A model generated the notes under the pieces. The model was not told where the DNA came from. It searched no databases and was given only the letters and a program-made list of their open reading frames with translations. Source: Cyanobium sp. FGCU6 (GTDB lineage Bacteria > Cyanobacteriota > Cyanobacteriia > PCC-6307 > Cyanobiaceae). Taken from it: a stretch of DNA of 64,000 nt. Positions 34,360-41,739 of the stretch are shown here, piece after piece (the stretch's first letter is position 1; each line of letters starts with the position of its first letter). The stretch lies in contig JANWUR010000014.1 of NCBI GenBank assembly GCA_024958655.1, positions 1-64,000 of the forward strand, read 5' to 3'. Both the position numbers and the translations under genes were made by a program.

Positions 34360-36156
34360 ATGGGGCGTCGAACCGATCCGCGGCTATGGGTGCTGCTGCT
34401 GCTACACACGGGCCGGAGCCGCACCCTCCGCCAGCGTGGTTTCTCGATGGCGGTGGTGCTGCTTGTTCTGCTGGTGGCCGTGGTGGGTGCGGGCAGCCTG
34501 GCCCTGCGCAGCGCTTCGAGCGAATCCGGCGGCCTGAGGCTGAGCGCGAGGCGTCAGGCCCAGGAAACGGCCGAATCGGGAGCCACGGCCATCATCGGCG
34601 AACTCAACAAACCCAGAAACCGAAAACTGCTGGTCTCGGCCACGGCGCCGGAATCATGGGGATCCCAGACCGACACCATTCAGCAGAACCCCTGTGAGCA
34701 GCTGGGTTCCACCGCTGCCGTTCCCCCACTCCCCAGCGCCGCTGCTGCCGGCAGCAATCAGTGGCAAACAGCCTGGCAAGACGGCGGAGCCACCGGCCAG
34801 TACATCCTGCGCGGCGTGCGCCACTCCAACCGCACCCGCAGCGCCACCAGCACCATCAGCTACACCACGGCTGGATCAGGCGGATCCACCCGTACCGACA
34901 GTGGCTATGACCCTGCTGCGTCGAACTTCAGCAGCCTGGTGAACCTCGCTCCAGTTGCTTCTGTTAATCAGGAGAACACCGGCTTCATCCAGCTGGAAAT
35001 ACAGGGCAGGGTGCAGCGCAACAATCAAACCGTGGCCACCGCCACCGTGGTGAAAGAATACGAGGTGATTCCCAAATGCTGCAAACGCTCGTTTTCCGGG
35101 CCGGCCAACAGCGCCGATGGCACGCCTCTGTCCAGCCTGGGTAACGATCTGCGCGCCTGCGATGGCACGGCTGATCTCGGGCTGGTGTTCGGCTTCAACG
35201 GCGGCAGCATCTCCGTGAGTGGCAGTGCGGGTGCTCTCCAGGAGGTGGTGGTGGACTCCTCTGGCGCTTTAGTTCCTGACTACACCAACAGCATCGGCTC
35301 GGTGCTGTGTGTCACCACCTCCTCCACGGCGAGTAACTGCATTGAGCCAGCCAGCACCAACCCGATCCCAGTTCAGGGAGCTGATTCGGTACCGGTGATC
35401 CCCACCATCTTCTCCCCCGACCCTCCGCCCACGATCGGGGCCACCATCGCCACCGCGGGCTCCATCACCACGGGCTACTACCGAGTTAACCCCACCAACA
35501 CCAACGTGATGCAGCGGTGCACTGCATCAGCACCCAGCGGGACCATCACACTGAGTTCGTGCAATACTGTGAATTTCTGTACGCGGGTCACAGGCAGTTC
35601 AATAGCAGATTTTCATTGCCGCGTGACCAATATCTCGTTCAACAGCGGTAGACTTTACTTCGATACCAGCCTCGCCACGATGGCGATCTTCCTTAACGAA
35701 ACCGCTCCATCCAATAATAGTGGCAATATCGGGGATGTGCGCATTGGTGGTTCAGGCGAGCTTCTCCATCGCTTCTGCTCCCCAGCCCCCACTGGTGCTA
35801 ACGGCTGCATCACAGCCGCACCGATTGGCCAGTTCACCCGTCTTTCCTTCCTGGGCAGCCAGACCACCAACGACTTCCAATTTCGTGGCGGAGCAGAGGG
35901 CACCGCCATGTTCATCTACTTGTCGCGTGGAACGGTGCAGATCTCGGGCAACTCAACCGCCCTCGGCACGATTTGGACCAACAATCTCACCATGAACGGC
36001 AATTTCACATCCGGAGCTCCGGCCACCAACTGTGTCATCGCCGCCAATGGGTTCTGCTACATCGTGCGGGGTTCCCTTTCCGGAGGCACAGGCGGCGCCA
36101 CCGCCTTCGTGTTCGACTGGGTGGCCCGTAGCCCGGTCACCACCAGGGTGTACTGA
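34360..36156 (+). CDS. Large PilX-like minor pilin/pilus-tip protein (module 2)
   Basis: A 598-residue paralogue of the protein at 29738, with a Shine-Dalgarno-like GGGAGG 8 bases before ATG 34360. The N-terminal helix FSMAVVLLVLLVAVVGAGSL follows a basic leader. AQETAESGATAIIGELNKPRN matches module 1 almost residue for residue. YEVIPKCCKRSFSG keeps the Cys-Cys pair, and the end (ISGNSTALGTIWTNNLTMNG) is equivalent. The middle is divergent and Ser/Thr/Asn-rich. Codon use is less GC-extreme than in module 1. It is presumably an exported pilus component; the ligand is unknown. Confidence 0.75.
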   Translation: MGRRTDPRLWVLLLLHTGRSRTLRQRGFSMAVVLLVLLVAVVGAGSLALRSASSESGGLRLSARRQAQETAESGATAIIGELNKPRNRKLLVSATAPESWGSQTDTIQQNPCEQLGSTAAVPPLPSAAAAGSNQWQTAWQDGGATGQYILRGVRHSNRTRSATSTISYTTAGSGGSTRTDSGYDPAASNFSSLVNLAPVASVNQENTGFIQLEIQGRVQRNNQTVATATVVKEYEVIPKCCKRSFSGPANSADGTPLSSLGNDLRACDGTADLGLVFGFNGGSISVSGSAGALQEVVVDSSGALVPDYTNSIGSVLCVTTSSTASNCIEPASTNPIPVQGADSVPVIPTIFSPDPPPTIGATIATAGSITTGYYRVNPTNTNVMQRCTASAPSGTITLSSCNTVNFCTRVTGSSIADFHCRVTNISFNSGRLYFDTSLATMAIFLNETAPSNNSGNIGDVRIGGSGELLHRFCSPAPTGANGCITAAPIGQFTRLSFLGSQTTNDFQFRGGAEGTAMFIYLSRGTVQISGNSTALGTIWTNNLTMNGNFTSGAPATNCVIAANGFCYIVRGSLSGGTGGATAFVFDWVARSPVTTRVY

Positions 36157-36160
36157 AGTC

Positions 36161-36808
36161 ATGGGCCTCCACTGGCGATATCAGCTGGATTGCCAACGCC
36201 GAACCAACGCGGGCGGTCAGCGCACTGCTTCGGTCACCGGCTTCACCCTCGTGGAGATGGTGCTGGCCAGCGTTCTGATGGCGGTGATCCTCGGTGGGGC
36301 CGCCGCCACCCTGCTCGTGGCCAACCGCTCCTCCGGCAGGCAAGGGGGGCTGAACGAGCTGGAATCGCTGATCGATCGGGATCTTGCCGCGATCCAGGCC
36401 CTCGACCGTCGCTTCAGCTGCTGCACCGGCAGCCCCTGCACCGCTGACGCCGCCACGATCGCGGCCGCCACCACCTGCCGGGATGCCATCGGAACCGGAA
36501 CCGCCCGGCCGCCCGGCAACGAGAACTTCTACTCCCCGCGGCAGAGCGCCATCCCCACCACCGCCGAAAACTCCGCCTGGACCACCTTCCGCACTGCCTG
36601 TGGCAACGGCACCATCGCCTCCACGTTCCAGGGGCTGCTGCCCACCCTTCCCTCTGCCCAGGCGCCTGCGACCCTGAACCGCGTCTCCGCAGTCACCGAC
36701 AACGCGGCCAACCGACTGCAGCTCACCTACACCGGGTCCAATCAGGGCAGCGTCGTCACCACGCGGGTGGTGAACCTGATCCCCACCGCAGCCAACTGGT
36801 GCCCATGA
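36161..36808 (+). CDS. Prepilin-like minor pilin ending in WCP (module 2)
   Basis: A 215-residue protein from ATG 36161, 4 bp after the PilX-like stop. A long basic leader (QRRTNAGGQRTASVTG|) precedes FTLVEMVLASVLMAVILGGA with Glu +5. DRRFSCCTGSPCTADAA carries several Cys, and the protein ends in LIPTAANWCP, as does its module 1 counterpart (PTTAGWCP). Its stop overlaps the next start as ATGA inside the same TGCCCATGA context in both modules. Confidence 0.85.
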   Translation: MGLHWRYQLDCQRRTNAGGQRTASVTGFTLVEMVLASVLMAVILGGAAATLLVANRSSGRQGGLNELESLIDRDLAAIQALDRRFSCCTGSPCTADAATIAAATTCRDAIGTGTARPPGNENFYSPRQSAIPTTAENSAWTTFRTACGNGTIASTFQGLLPTLPSAQAPATLNRVSAVTDNAANRLQLTYTGSNQGSVVTTRVVNLIPTAANWCP

Positions 36809-37377
36809 TCCGCCAGCGCCTCCCCCGGCAGGGGCGTCATCGCCCTCCCGCGGGTTTCACCCTCACCGAGCTGATGGTGATCATTGCGATCATCGGCATC
36901 CTCAGCGGCATCACGATCAGCAATTCCCTCTCCACCTGGCGTGATGCGCAGGTGAGCGATCTGGCTCTCCAGCTCGCCGGCTGGCTGGAGCAGGTGAGCC
37001 GCTCGCCCGAATCCAGCGGCGGCAGCTGCACCGTCACCTTCGCCAACGGCATCACCGGGGGGATCACCCTCAACAACGGCGCCCAGCTGGCCAGCGTCTC
37101 ACCCGCCTCCTGCTCACCCCAGCCCAGCTTCACCGTGCCCACCCGCTTCGGCAACCAGCAGATCGCCGCAGGGGCTTCAGCGGCCAGCGTGGTGTTCACA
37201 CCGCGCAACGCCATCACCGCCAGCACCGACATCCAGGTGCGCCTCGCCCTGCTGAACCAGGCGCCCGTGCGCTGTGTGCGGCTCTCAGCTGTCCTCGGCC
37301 TGATCCGGTTGGGCCGCAACGACGCCAGTTCCTCCGCCACCACCGCCTGCCCTGACGCCAGCTTCGAGACCATCTGA
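36805..37377 (+). CDS. FimT/GspH-like minor pilin (module 2)
   Basis: A 190-residue prepilin. Leader RQGRHRPPAG|, then FTLTELMVIIAIIGILSGIT with Glu +5. LAGWLEQVSRSPESSGGSC and VVFTPRNAITASTDIQ correspond to WLGSVHRAALRGKRC and FSFTPRGT in module 1, and CVRLSAVLGLIRLG to CVRLMGLLGLVKIG. The shared FTPR and CVRL motifs show they are paralogues at the same operon position. Confidence 0.85.
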   Translation: MIRQRLPRQGRHRPPAGFTLTELMVIIAIIGILSGITISNSLSTWRDAQVSDLALQLAGWLEQVSRSPESSGGSCTVTFANGITGGITLNNGAQLASVSPASCSPQPSFTVPTRFGNQQIAAGASAASVVFTPRNAITASTDIQVRLALLNQAPVRCVRLSAVLGLIRLGRNDASSSATTACPDASFETI

Positions 37378-37380
37378 AGA

Positions 37381-37977
37381 ATGCCCGTCCCTTCTGCCCG
37401 TCACCCCCAGCGCGCGCCAAGCCGCGGCTACACCCTGCTGGAGCTGCTGATCGTGGTGGTGCTGGGTGGGCTGGTGCTGGCGGCCATCACCACGGTGATC
37501 ACCTCCCAGGTGCGGCTGAGCCGTGCCCAGCTGCTCGCCCAGCAACGCCGCAGCGACTGGAGCCGCTTCACCTATTTCCTGGCCAATGAAGTGGGGGAAG
37601 GTCGCCTGGTGCGCACCGACACCCCCGCGCCCACCCTCACCGCCGATGGTTGCACGCTCCCATCCGGCGGCGCGCTGCTGTTCAGCGTCTCGGTGCCGAT
37701 CGCCACCGACACAGGCAACCCTGAGGAACGCAACGTGCACTTCTACACCACCGGCACCGGCACCAACACGGCAATCTTCCGCTGCGGTCCGCCGATCCAG
37801 ACCAGCGGTCGCCTGAACAGCGCCACCACCACCTTCACCCCGGCCCGGCTGCTCGCAGGCATTCCAATCACAGCCGCCGTCGACGCCAACAACGTGTCGG
37901 TCACCCTGACCCCATCGATCACAGGCGCCAACATCGTCCCCTTCGCGGTGCGCACCCGCTCGATCCTGATTCCCTGA
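37381..37977 (+). CDS. PilW-like minor pilin (module 2)
   Basis: A 198-residue prepilin starting 3 bp after the FimT-like stop. Leader ending in APSRG|, then YTLLELLIVVVLGGLVLAAI with Glu +5. RRSDWSRFTYFLANEVGEG and FRCGPPIQTSG parallel DDWTRVQFLLDQDIEE and RRCGPAI of module 1. It ends 6 bp from the convergent stop of the minus-strand FimT-like pilin, so transcripts from both sides meet here; no terminator is evident. Confidence 0.85.
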   Translation: MPVPSARHPQRAPSRGYTLLELLIVVVLGGLVLAAITTVITSQVRLSRAQLLAQQRRSDWSRFTYFLANEVGEGRLVRTDTPAPTLTADGCTLPSGGALLFSVSVPIATDTGNPEERNVHFYTTGTGTNTAIFRCGPPIQTSGRLNSATTTFTPARLLAGIPITAAVDANNVSVTLTPSITGANIVPFAVRTRSILIP

Positions 37978-37982
37978 GTGCT

Positions 37983-38507
37983 TCACAGCAGCGGATCGGG
38001 CTCACAGCCCGCCGGCCCCTGCCGGCCCACCCGCGTGACCCCCAGCGGCAGCGACACCACCACGCAGCGCACCAGCGCCTCACCGCTCACCTGCAGCTGC
38101 ACGCTGCCGCCATCAAGCACCAGGCCGTTGCTGGTGAACCGCACCGCCGCCGGCAGGTTGTGGGCGATCGCGATCCCGCCCGGCAGCACGCCCTCATCCA
38201 GGGCCAGCTCCACCCCCTCACAGGCCGGCAGCCCGCTGCCTTCGGGTGCCCGCCAGCCGGTCTCCGCCAGCGCCAGCGCACAGGGGGCACCCGTGCGCTG
38301 GGCGGCGCTGCGGCCCAGTTCCAGTCCCAGCAGCACCCGCCGGGTGGCATTCTCCAGCCGCAGCAGGGCCAGCCCCCGGCCGCCGGCCCCGATCGCCAAC
38401 GACGCCAGCAACGCCAGGATCACCGCCGCCAGCAGCAGCTCCGCCAGGCTGAAGCCCGCCGCTTCCCGCCGGCGCGCCGCTCCCCGCCGCCGCTCAGGTC
38501 GCGCCAT
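37983..38507 (-). CDS. FimT/GspH-like minor pilin (minus-strand module)
   Basis: A 174-residue prepilin. Leader RRREAAG|, then FSLAELLLAAVILALLASLA with Glu +5. LENATRRVLLGLELGRSAAQ, CALALAETGW and AVRFTSNGLVLDGG fit FimT/GspH, and LPLGVTRVG corresponds to the conserved C-terminal strand. It overlaps the upstream pilin gene by 14 bp. In the other two modules the gene after FimT is PilW-like; here that place is taken by the convergent module 2. Confidence 0.85.
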   Translation of the reverse strand: MARPERRRGAARRREAAGFSLAELLLAAVILALLASLAIGAGGRGLALLRLENATRRVLLGLELGRSAAQRTGAPCALALAETGWRAPEGSGLPACEGVELALDEGVLPGGIAIAHNLPAAVRFTSNGLVLDGGSVQLQVSGEALVRCVVVSLPLGVTRVGRQGPAGCEPDPLL

Positions 38508-38898
38508 CCGCCCCTCCGCTGCAGAACCCCAGGGCCGCCGGGCTGAACCAGCGCCGGCGATCCTCCGCCTGCCCGTCCACGGCCACCGTCACCCACACCC
38601 CTTCGCCGTTGCCATCCGGCACCACCTGCCGCACCACTCCCTCGCCCGCAGGGATGGCTTCCACCATCTCCTCCAGGGTGTGCAGAGCGCTGGCGCAGTC
38701 GCCCCCCGCAGGCGACTGCGCTCCCTCCGCCCGCAGGCGCAGATCCACCGCATTGAGTTCGGCATCGATCCGATCCAGGCTGCGCTCCTGGGCGGCCCGG
38801 CGCACCTCCGCCGTCAGTCCCAGCGACCAGATCCCGAGCGACGCCGTGGCCACCATGGCGAACAGCAGGCTGGCCACCACGCTCTCCAGCAGGGTCAT
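38494..38898 (-). CDS. Minor pilin without a visible leader peptide
   Basis: A 134-residue protein. The only credible start, ATG 38898 (ATGA overlap with the upstream stop), begins directly at MTLLESVVASLLFAMVATAS, which is where a mature pilin would begin (Glu at position 5). No basic leader precedes it; upstream codons in frame (RTGSAGGDA) have no start codon. The pilin-type helix and downstream acidic domain (LDRIDAELNAVDLRL, DGQAEDRRRWFSPAA) are otherwise normal. It may be an unprocessed pilin-like protein or may use an unusual start. It is equivalent in position to the WCP pilins. Confidence 0.7.
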   Translation of the reverse strand: MTLLESVVASLLFAMVATASLGIWSLGLTAEVRRAAQERSLDRIDAELNAVDLRLRAEGAQSPAGGDCASALHTLEEMVEAIPAGEGVVRQVVPDGNGEGVWVTVAVDGQAEDRRRWFSPAALGFCSGGADGAT

Positions 38899-39413
38899 GG
38901 CGTCACCCCCCGCAGACCCAGTCCGCGCAGATCGGCCGCACGCAGCGGATCTCCGGTCAGCGTGAGCGCGAAGGCCGCCCGGCGCGGCGGTTCCTCGGGC
39001 GGAACGGATCCCGCCGGCGCCTGGGCCTCCAGCAGCAGGTCCGCTCCCAGCCCACCATCGGCCCCGGCTGGTCCGGGCTGCCAATCGATCAGCCGTACCA
39101 GCCCCTCAGGTCCCAGGCTCTCCAGCAGCTGGGCCAGCTCCGCAGGATCCGCACACGCAAGGCCCGCCGTGGACCAGCTGGCCAGGGGCAAGGCCAGCAG
39201 GCAGCCATGCTGCCGGCTGATCGTGCCCACCAGCCGATGGGCCGCCGAGGCCAGCCGATCCTCCGCCTGCCGCAGCCGCAGCACCACCGCCGTCTGCTGC
39301 CGCGCCGCCAGCCCCACCGTCTGCAACGCCAGGCTGCCCAGCAGCAGCCCGAACGCCCCCAACAACGCCAGCGGCAGGGCAAACCCGGCCGACTGTTTCT
39401 GCATCCTTGCCAT
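38895..39413 (-). CDS. PilX-like minor pilin (minus-strand module, first gene)
   Basis: A 172-residue protein. MARMQKQSAG precedes FALPLALLGAFGLLLGSLAL, a hydrophobic helix without the pilin Glu+5, as in the PilX-like proteins of modules 1 and 2 (GFALALVVLAALML). Unlike those it is short and lacks the long extracellular part. AEDRLASAAHRLVGTISRQH recalls AREAAEIGATRIVTEL at the same position. It is the first gene of a minus-strand set with the same order as the other modules. An ATG at 39404 is an alternative start. Confidence 0.7.
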   Translation of the reverse strand: MARMQKQSAGFALPLALLGAFGLLLGSLALQTVGLAARQQTAVVLRLRQAEDRLASAAHRLVGTISRQHGCLLALPLASWSTAGLACADPAELAQLLESLGPEGLVRLIDWQPGPAGADGGLGADLLLEAQAPAGSVPPEEPPRRAAFALTLTGDPLRAADLRGLGLRGVTP

Positions 39414-39465
39414 GGCTCATTCGCGTTCGGCCCCGCCAGGATTCCCACGGGCGGGCGGCTGGGGT

Positions 39466-39701
39466 CATGGCCCAGGTCCTGATCCGGCAGCTCGACGGAT
39501 CAGGTGGTGGAGGCGCTCAGGGCGCGCGCCCGGGCCCAGGGGCTCTCCCTCGAGCAGAGCCTGCGCGATCTGCTCATCGCGGCCGCCCGGCAAGGCGAAT
39601 CCCTGCGCGACGATCTGGCGCGTGTGCGGGCCACCACACCGCTCGCCGGTCGCAGCCTCGATGTGGCGGCCCTGATCCGCGCCGATCGCGATGGCCGCTG
39701 A
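39466..39701 (+). pseudogene. FitA-like antitoxin with frameshift
   Basis: ATG 39466 reads MAQVLIRQLD, the ribbon strand of a FitA-type antitoxin. An extra G near 39497 then shifts the frame. Removing it gives DQVVEALRARARAQGLSLEQ followed by SLRDLLIAAARQG, a full RHH antitoxin ending at 39701. As it stands only a start inside the domain (GTG 39504) could be used, without the DNA-binding strand. Confidence 0.7.
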
Positions 39702-39996
39702 GCCCGGCACCTGGGTGGTGGATGCCTCGGTGGCCTTCGGCTGGTTTGCCGCCGTGCCCGGCTCCGATCAGGCCGTGCGTCTGCTCGACGGCGGACCGAC
39801 CACCGTGCTGCTGGCGCCGGATCTCGTGCTGGTGGAACTCCTCAATGCCGCCTGGAAGAGCCTGCGCCAGGGAGCCATCCCTGGTGCCTGGAGCTCGATC
39901 ACCCGGCCTATCACTGCCTCTATGTCGCCCTGGCCGAACGGGAACGGGCCACGCTGATCACGGCGGATGAGCATTGCCAAATGGCCGCGCTAAGAT
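39691..39996 (+). pseudogene. PIN toxin with internal deletion
   Basis: The ATG at 39691 overlaps the antitoxin. WVVDASVAFGWFAAVPGSDQ has the first Asp, and LVLVELLNAAWKSLRQGAI the Glu helix. Then the sequence jumps, in another frame, to LELDHPAYHCLYVALAERER and ATLITADEH, the normal PIN C-terminus. About 40 residues are gone and the frame is lost (stop at 39955). Together with the shifted antitoxin this is a dead FitAB-like locus. Confidence 0.75.
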
Positions 39997-40002
39997 TGCC
40001 TT

Positions 40003-40455
40003 ATGGTGCTTCCCGCCACATCGGCTGCAAGCCACTCCTCTCCTCCCCTGGGAGCCGAGAGCATCGTTTTGCCTCTCCAGGCAGGCAGCCCCTCCCAGCT
40101 TCGCGATGCCGTTCGCCAAGGCCTGCCGTTCTCGGCCTTCGAGGCTCTTGCCAAGCAACTGCAGCTCACCCAGCAGCAGGTGACGGCTGTCCTGGGCATT
40201 CCTCCTCGCACACTCGCTCGCAGGAAGGCGTCCCGGCAACTCACTCCTCAGGAATCCGACAGGGTCTATCGGGTGGCAAGGGCGATCGACCAGGCCGCCG
40301 ATTGCCTGGGCTCCGTAGACAAAGCCCATCAGTGGCTCAAGTCGCCCAACCGTGCCCTCGCTGGTGAGATCCCGCTCGATTTGCTCGACACCGAGATCGG
40401 CGCAAGGCAGGTTGAGGAGGTGTTGCTGCGTCTCAACTACGGCATCTACAGCTGA
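40003..40455 (+). CDS. Xre/MbcA/ParS-type antitoxin (RES partner)
   Basis: A 150-residue DUF2384-type antitoxin. An N-terminal HTH-like region (LPFSAFEALAKQLQLTQQQV) continues as LGIPPRTLARRKASRQLTPQ. The ESDRVYRVARAIDQAADCLG helix and QWLKSPNRALAGEIPLDLLD are the toxin-binding domain hallmark of this family. It neutralises and autoregulates the RES toxin encoded next. A short inverted repeat (TAAG-ATTGC-CTTA) overlaps the start region. Confidence 0.9.
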   Translation: MVLPATSAASHSSPPLGAESIVLPLQAGSPSQLRDAVRQGLPFSAFEALAKQLQLTQQQVTAVLGIPPRTLARRKASRQLTPQESDRVYRVARAIDQAADCLGSVDKAHQWLKSPNRALAGEIPLDLLDTEIGARQVEEVLLRLNYGIYS

Positions 40456-40916
40456 TGCGGCTCTGGCGGATCTGCCGCAAGCCATACACCCCCTCCGCGC
40501 TCGATGGCATCGGCGGCCTCTACACCTCCGGGCGCTGGCACCGAAAGGGCCGTCCGATTGTCTACACCGCCACGTCGGCATCTCTGGCGGCGCTCGAAGT
40601 TCTCGTCCACGTCGACCCGCTCACCGCTCCGGACGACCTGCGTTTGATCTCCATCGAGATCCCCGATGATCTGGCCATCGAAGCTCTCGAGCCCTCGGAA
40701 CTTCCAGAAGGCTGGAATGCGGTTCCAGCACCACCAGAACTCCAGGCTCTGGGGGAATCGTGGCTCCTCAGTGGCCGCAGTGCAGCGCTGATCGTGCCTT
40801 CAGCCGTGATCACGATCGAACGGAATGTTCTGCTCAATCCCCTGCATCACCACGCGAAGCGGATCAGCATCCTCAGCGAGGACGACTTCAGCTTCGACCC
40901 AAGACTCCTGGCCTAG
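40455..40916 (+). CDS. RES-domain toxin
   Basis: A 153-residue RES toxin. LWRICRKPYTPSALDGIGGL with the conserved Arg, GRWHRKGRPIVYTATSASLA with the second Arg and Tyr, and ESWLLSGRSAALIVPSAVI with the Ser match the R-E-S residues of the family. LNPLHHHAKRISILSEDDFSFDPRL is the typical C-terminus. RES toxins degrade or modify NAD+ and stop growth. The start overlaps the antitoxin stop (TGATG). Its last 117 bp are antisense to the NTase-like ORF that follows on the minus strand. Confidence 0.9.
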   Translation: MRLWRICRKPYTPSALDGIGGLYTSGRWHRKGRPIVYTATSASLAALEVLVHVDPLTAPDDLRLISIEIPDDLAIEALEPSELPEGWNAVPAPPELQALGESWLLSGRSAALIVPSAVITIERNVLLNPLHHHAKRISILSEDDFSFDPRLLA

Positions 40917-41369
40917 CCACAGCCAGCGAAGATCGCGCTGCAGCGCGGCCGCGAAGGTGGGATTCCACTCCGGCAGCATGTCCCATTCCTGGCGGCTGTA
41001 GACCAGCAGGTCTGTGGCCAGGGGTAGCGCGGAGGTGTCCCAGGGGCGCAGTCGCTCCCAGACAGGCAGGTCGCATTCGCTCAGAACCAACACCAGATCC
41101 AGGTCGCTGCCCACCCCGGCATCACCACGGCCGTAGGAGTCAAACACCCCCACCGCCTCCACCTCCGGATGGCCTTCGGCCTGACGCCGGGCCCACTCGC
41201 CAGCCTGCTCCAGCACGTCCTCAGCGCTCGGCCAGCGCAGCACGGACCCACTCGATGATGGCGGTGGCATGGGCGAAGACCACTCATGCCGATCAGCCTC
41301 CATCGAGGCCTCAGCCTGCTCCAGGTCGCGCAGCGCCTGATTCAGCCAGTCGGCGGAACGTTCGGCCAT
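40800..41369 (-). CDS. Chimeric HEPN fragment + MNT nucleotidyltransferase
   Basis: One frame of 189 residues. MAERSADWLNQALRDLEQAE and DRHEW are the start of a HEPN-domain protein, cut after about 30 residues. At internal Met 34 (ATG 41270) a normal MNT-type nucleotidyltransferase begins: SSGSVLRWPSAEDVLEQAGE, then VGVFDSYGRGDAGVGSDLDL with the GSYGRG-like and D-x-D catalytic motifs, and LLVYSRQEWDMLPEWNPTFA. HEPN (RNase toxin) and MNT (antitoxin) usually are separate genes; the HEPN active site RxxxxH is absent, so this is probably an inactivated pair. The last 35 codons overlap the RES gene antisense. Confidence 0.7.
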   Translation of the reverse strand: MAERSADWLNQALRDLEQAEASMEADRHEWSSPMPPPSSSGSVLRWPSAEDVLEQAGEWARRQAEGHPEVEAVGVFDSYGRGDAGVGSDLDLVLVLSECDLPVWERLRPWDTSALPLATDLLVYSRQEWDMLPEWNPTFAAALQRDLRWLWLGQESWVEAEVVLAEDADPLRVVMQGIEQNIPFDRDHG

Positions 41370-41435
41370 GGAGCCAGTTTGACGACAACGCCTCCCGCTG
41401 TCGCAGACCGACCGCAACAGAGACTGCCCCCTAGA

Positions 41436-41452
41436 GTAGTGAGATCCACTAC
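41436..41452. promoter_or_regulatory. Putative operator GTAGTG-N5-CACTAC
   Basis: A perfect 6-bp inverted repeat with a 5-bp spacer, overlapping the GTG start of the Phd-type antitoxin. It is probably an autoregulatory site. Confidence 0.4.
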
Positions 41453-41714
41453 CTTTGCGACTTTGGCTGAACCCGGAGCTGTCGTCGTCAGTGCGTCCGA
41501 GGCCAATCGCTCCTTCTCCAGCCTGCTGCGGCAGGTGGCTCAGGGACGGAGCTTCACCGTGCTCTCCCACGGCCGCCCCGTCGCCACGATCGGCCCCGCC
41601 GAGGAGGCCACGGCCTCCCGAGGTTCCTCGCGCGGCGCCCTGCTGGCCAGGCTGGCAAATCAGCCCGCGACCGGTGCCCCCCGCAGCTGGCGGCGCGATG
41701 ACCTGTACGACTGA
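41439..41714 (+). CDS. Phd/YefM-type antitoxin
   Basis: A 91-residue antitoxin. VVVSASEANRSFSSLLRQVA is the Phd DNA-binding fold and GRSFTVLSHGRPVATIGPAE its second half; the tail (SRGALLARLANQPATGAP, then WRRDDLYD) binds the toxin. The GTG at 41439 is the best start, although the inverted repeat overlaps it; TTG 41463 is an alternative. The PIN toxin starts 25 bp downstream. Confidence 0.85.
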   Translation: MRSTTFATLAEPGAVVVSASEANRSFSSLLRQVAQGRSFTVLSHGRPVATIGPAEEATASRGSSRGALLARLANQPATGAPRSWRRDDLYD

Positions 41715-41739
41715 GCCATTCTCCTGAGGGTTCCAGCTG

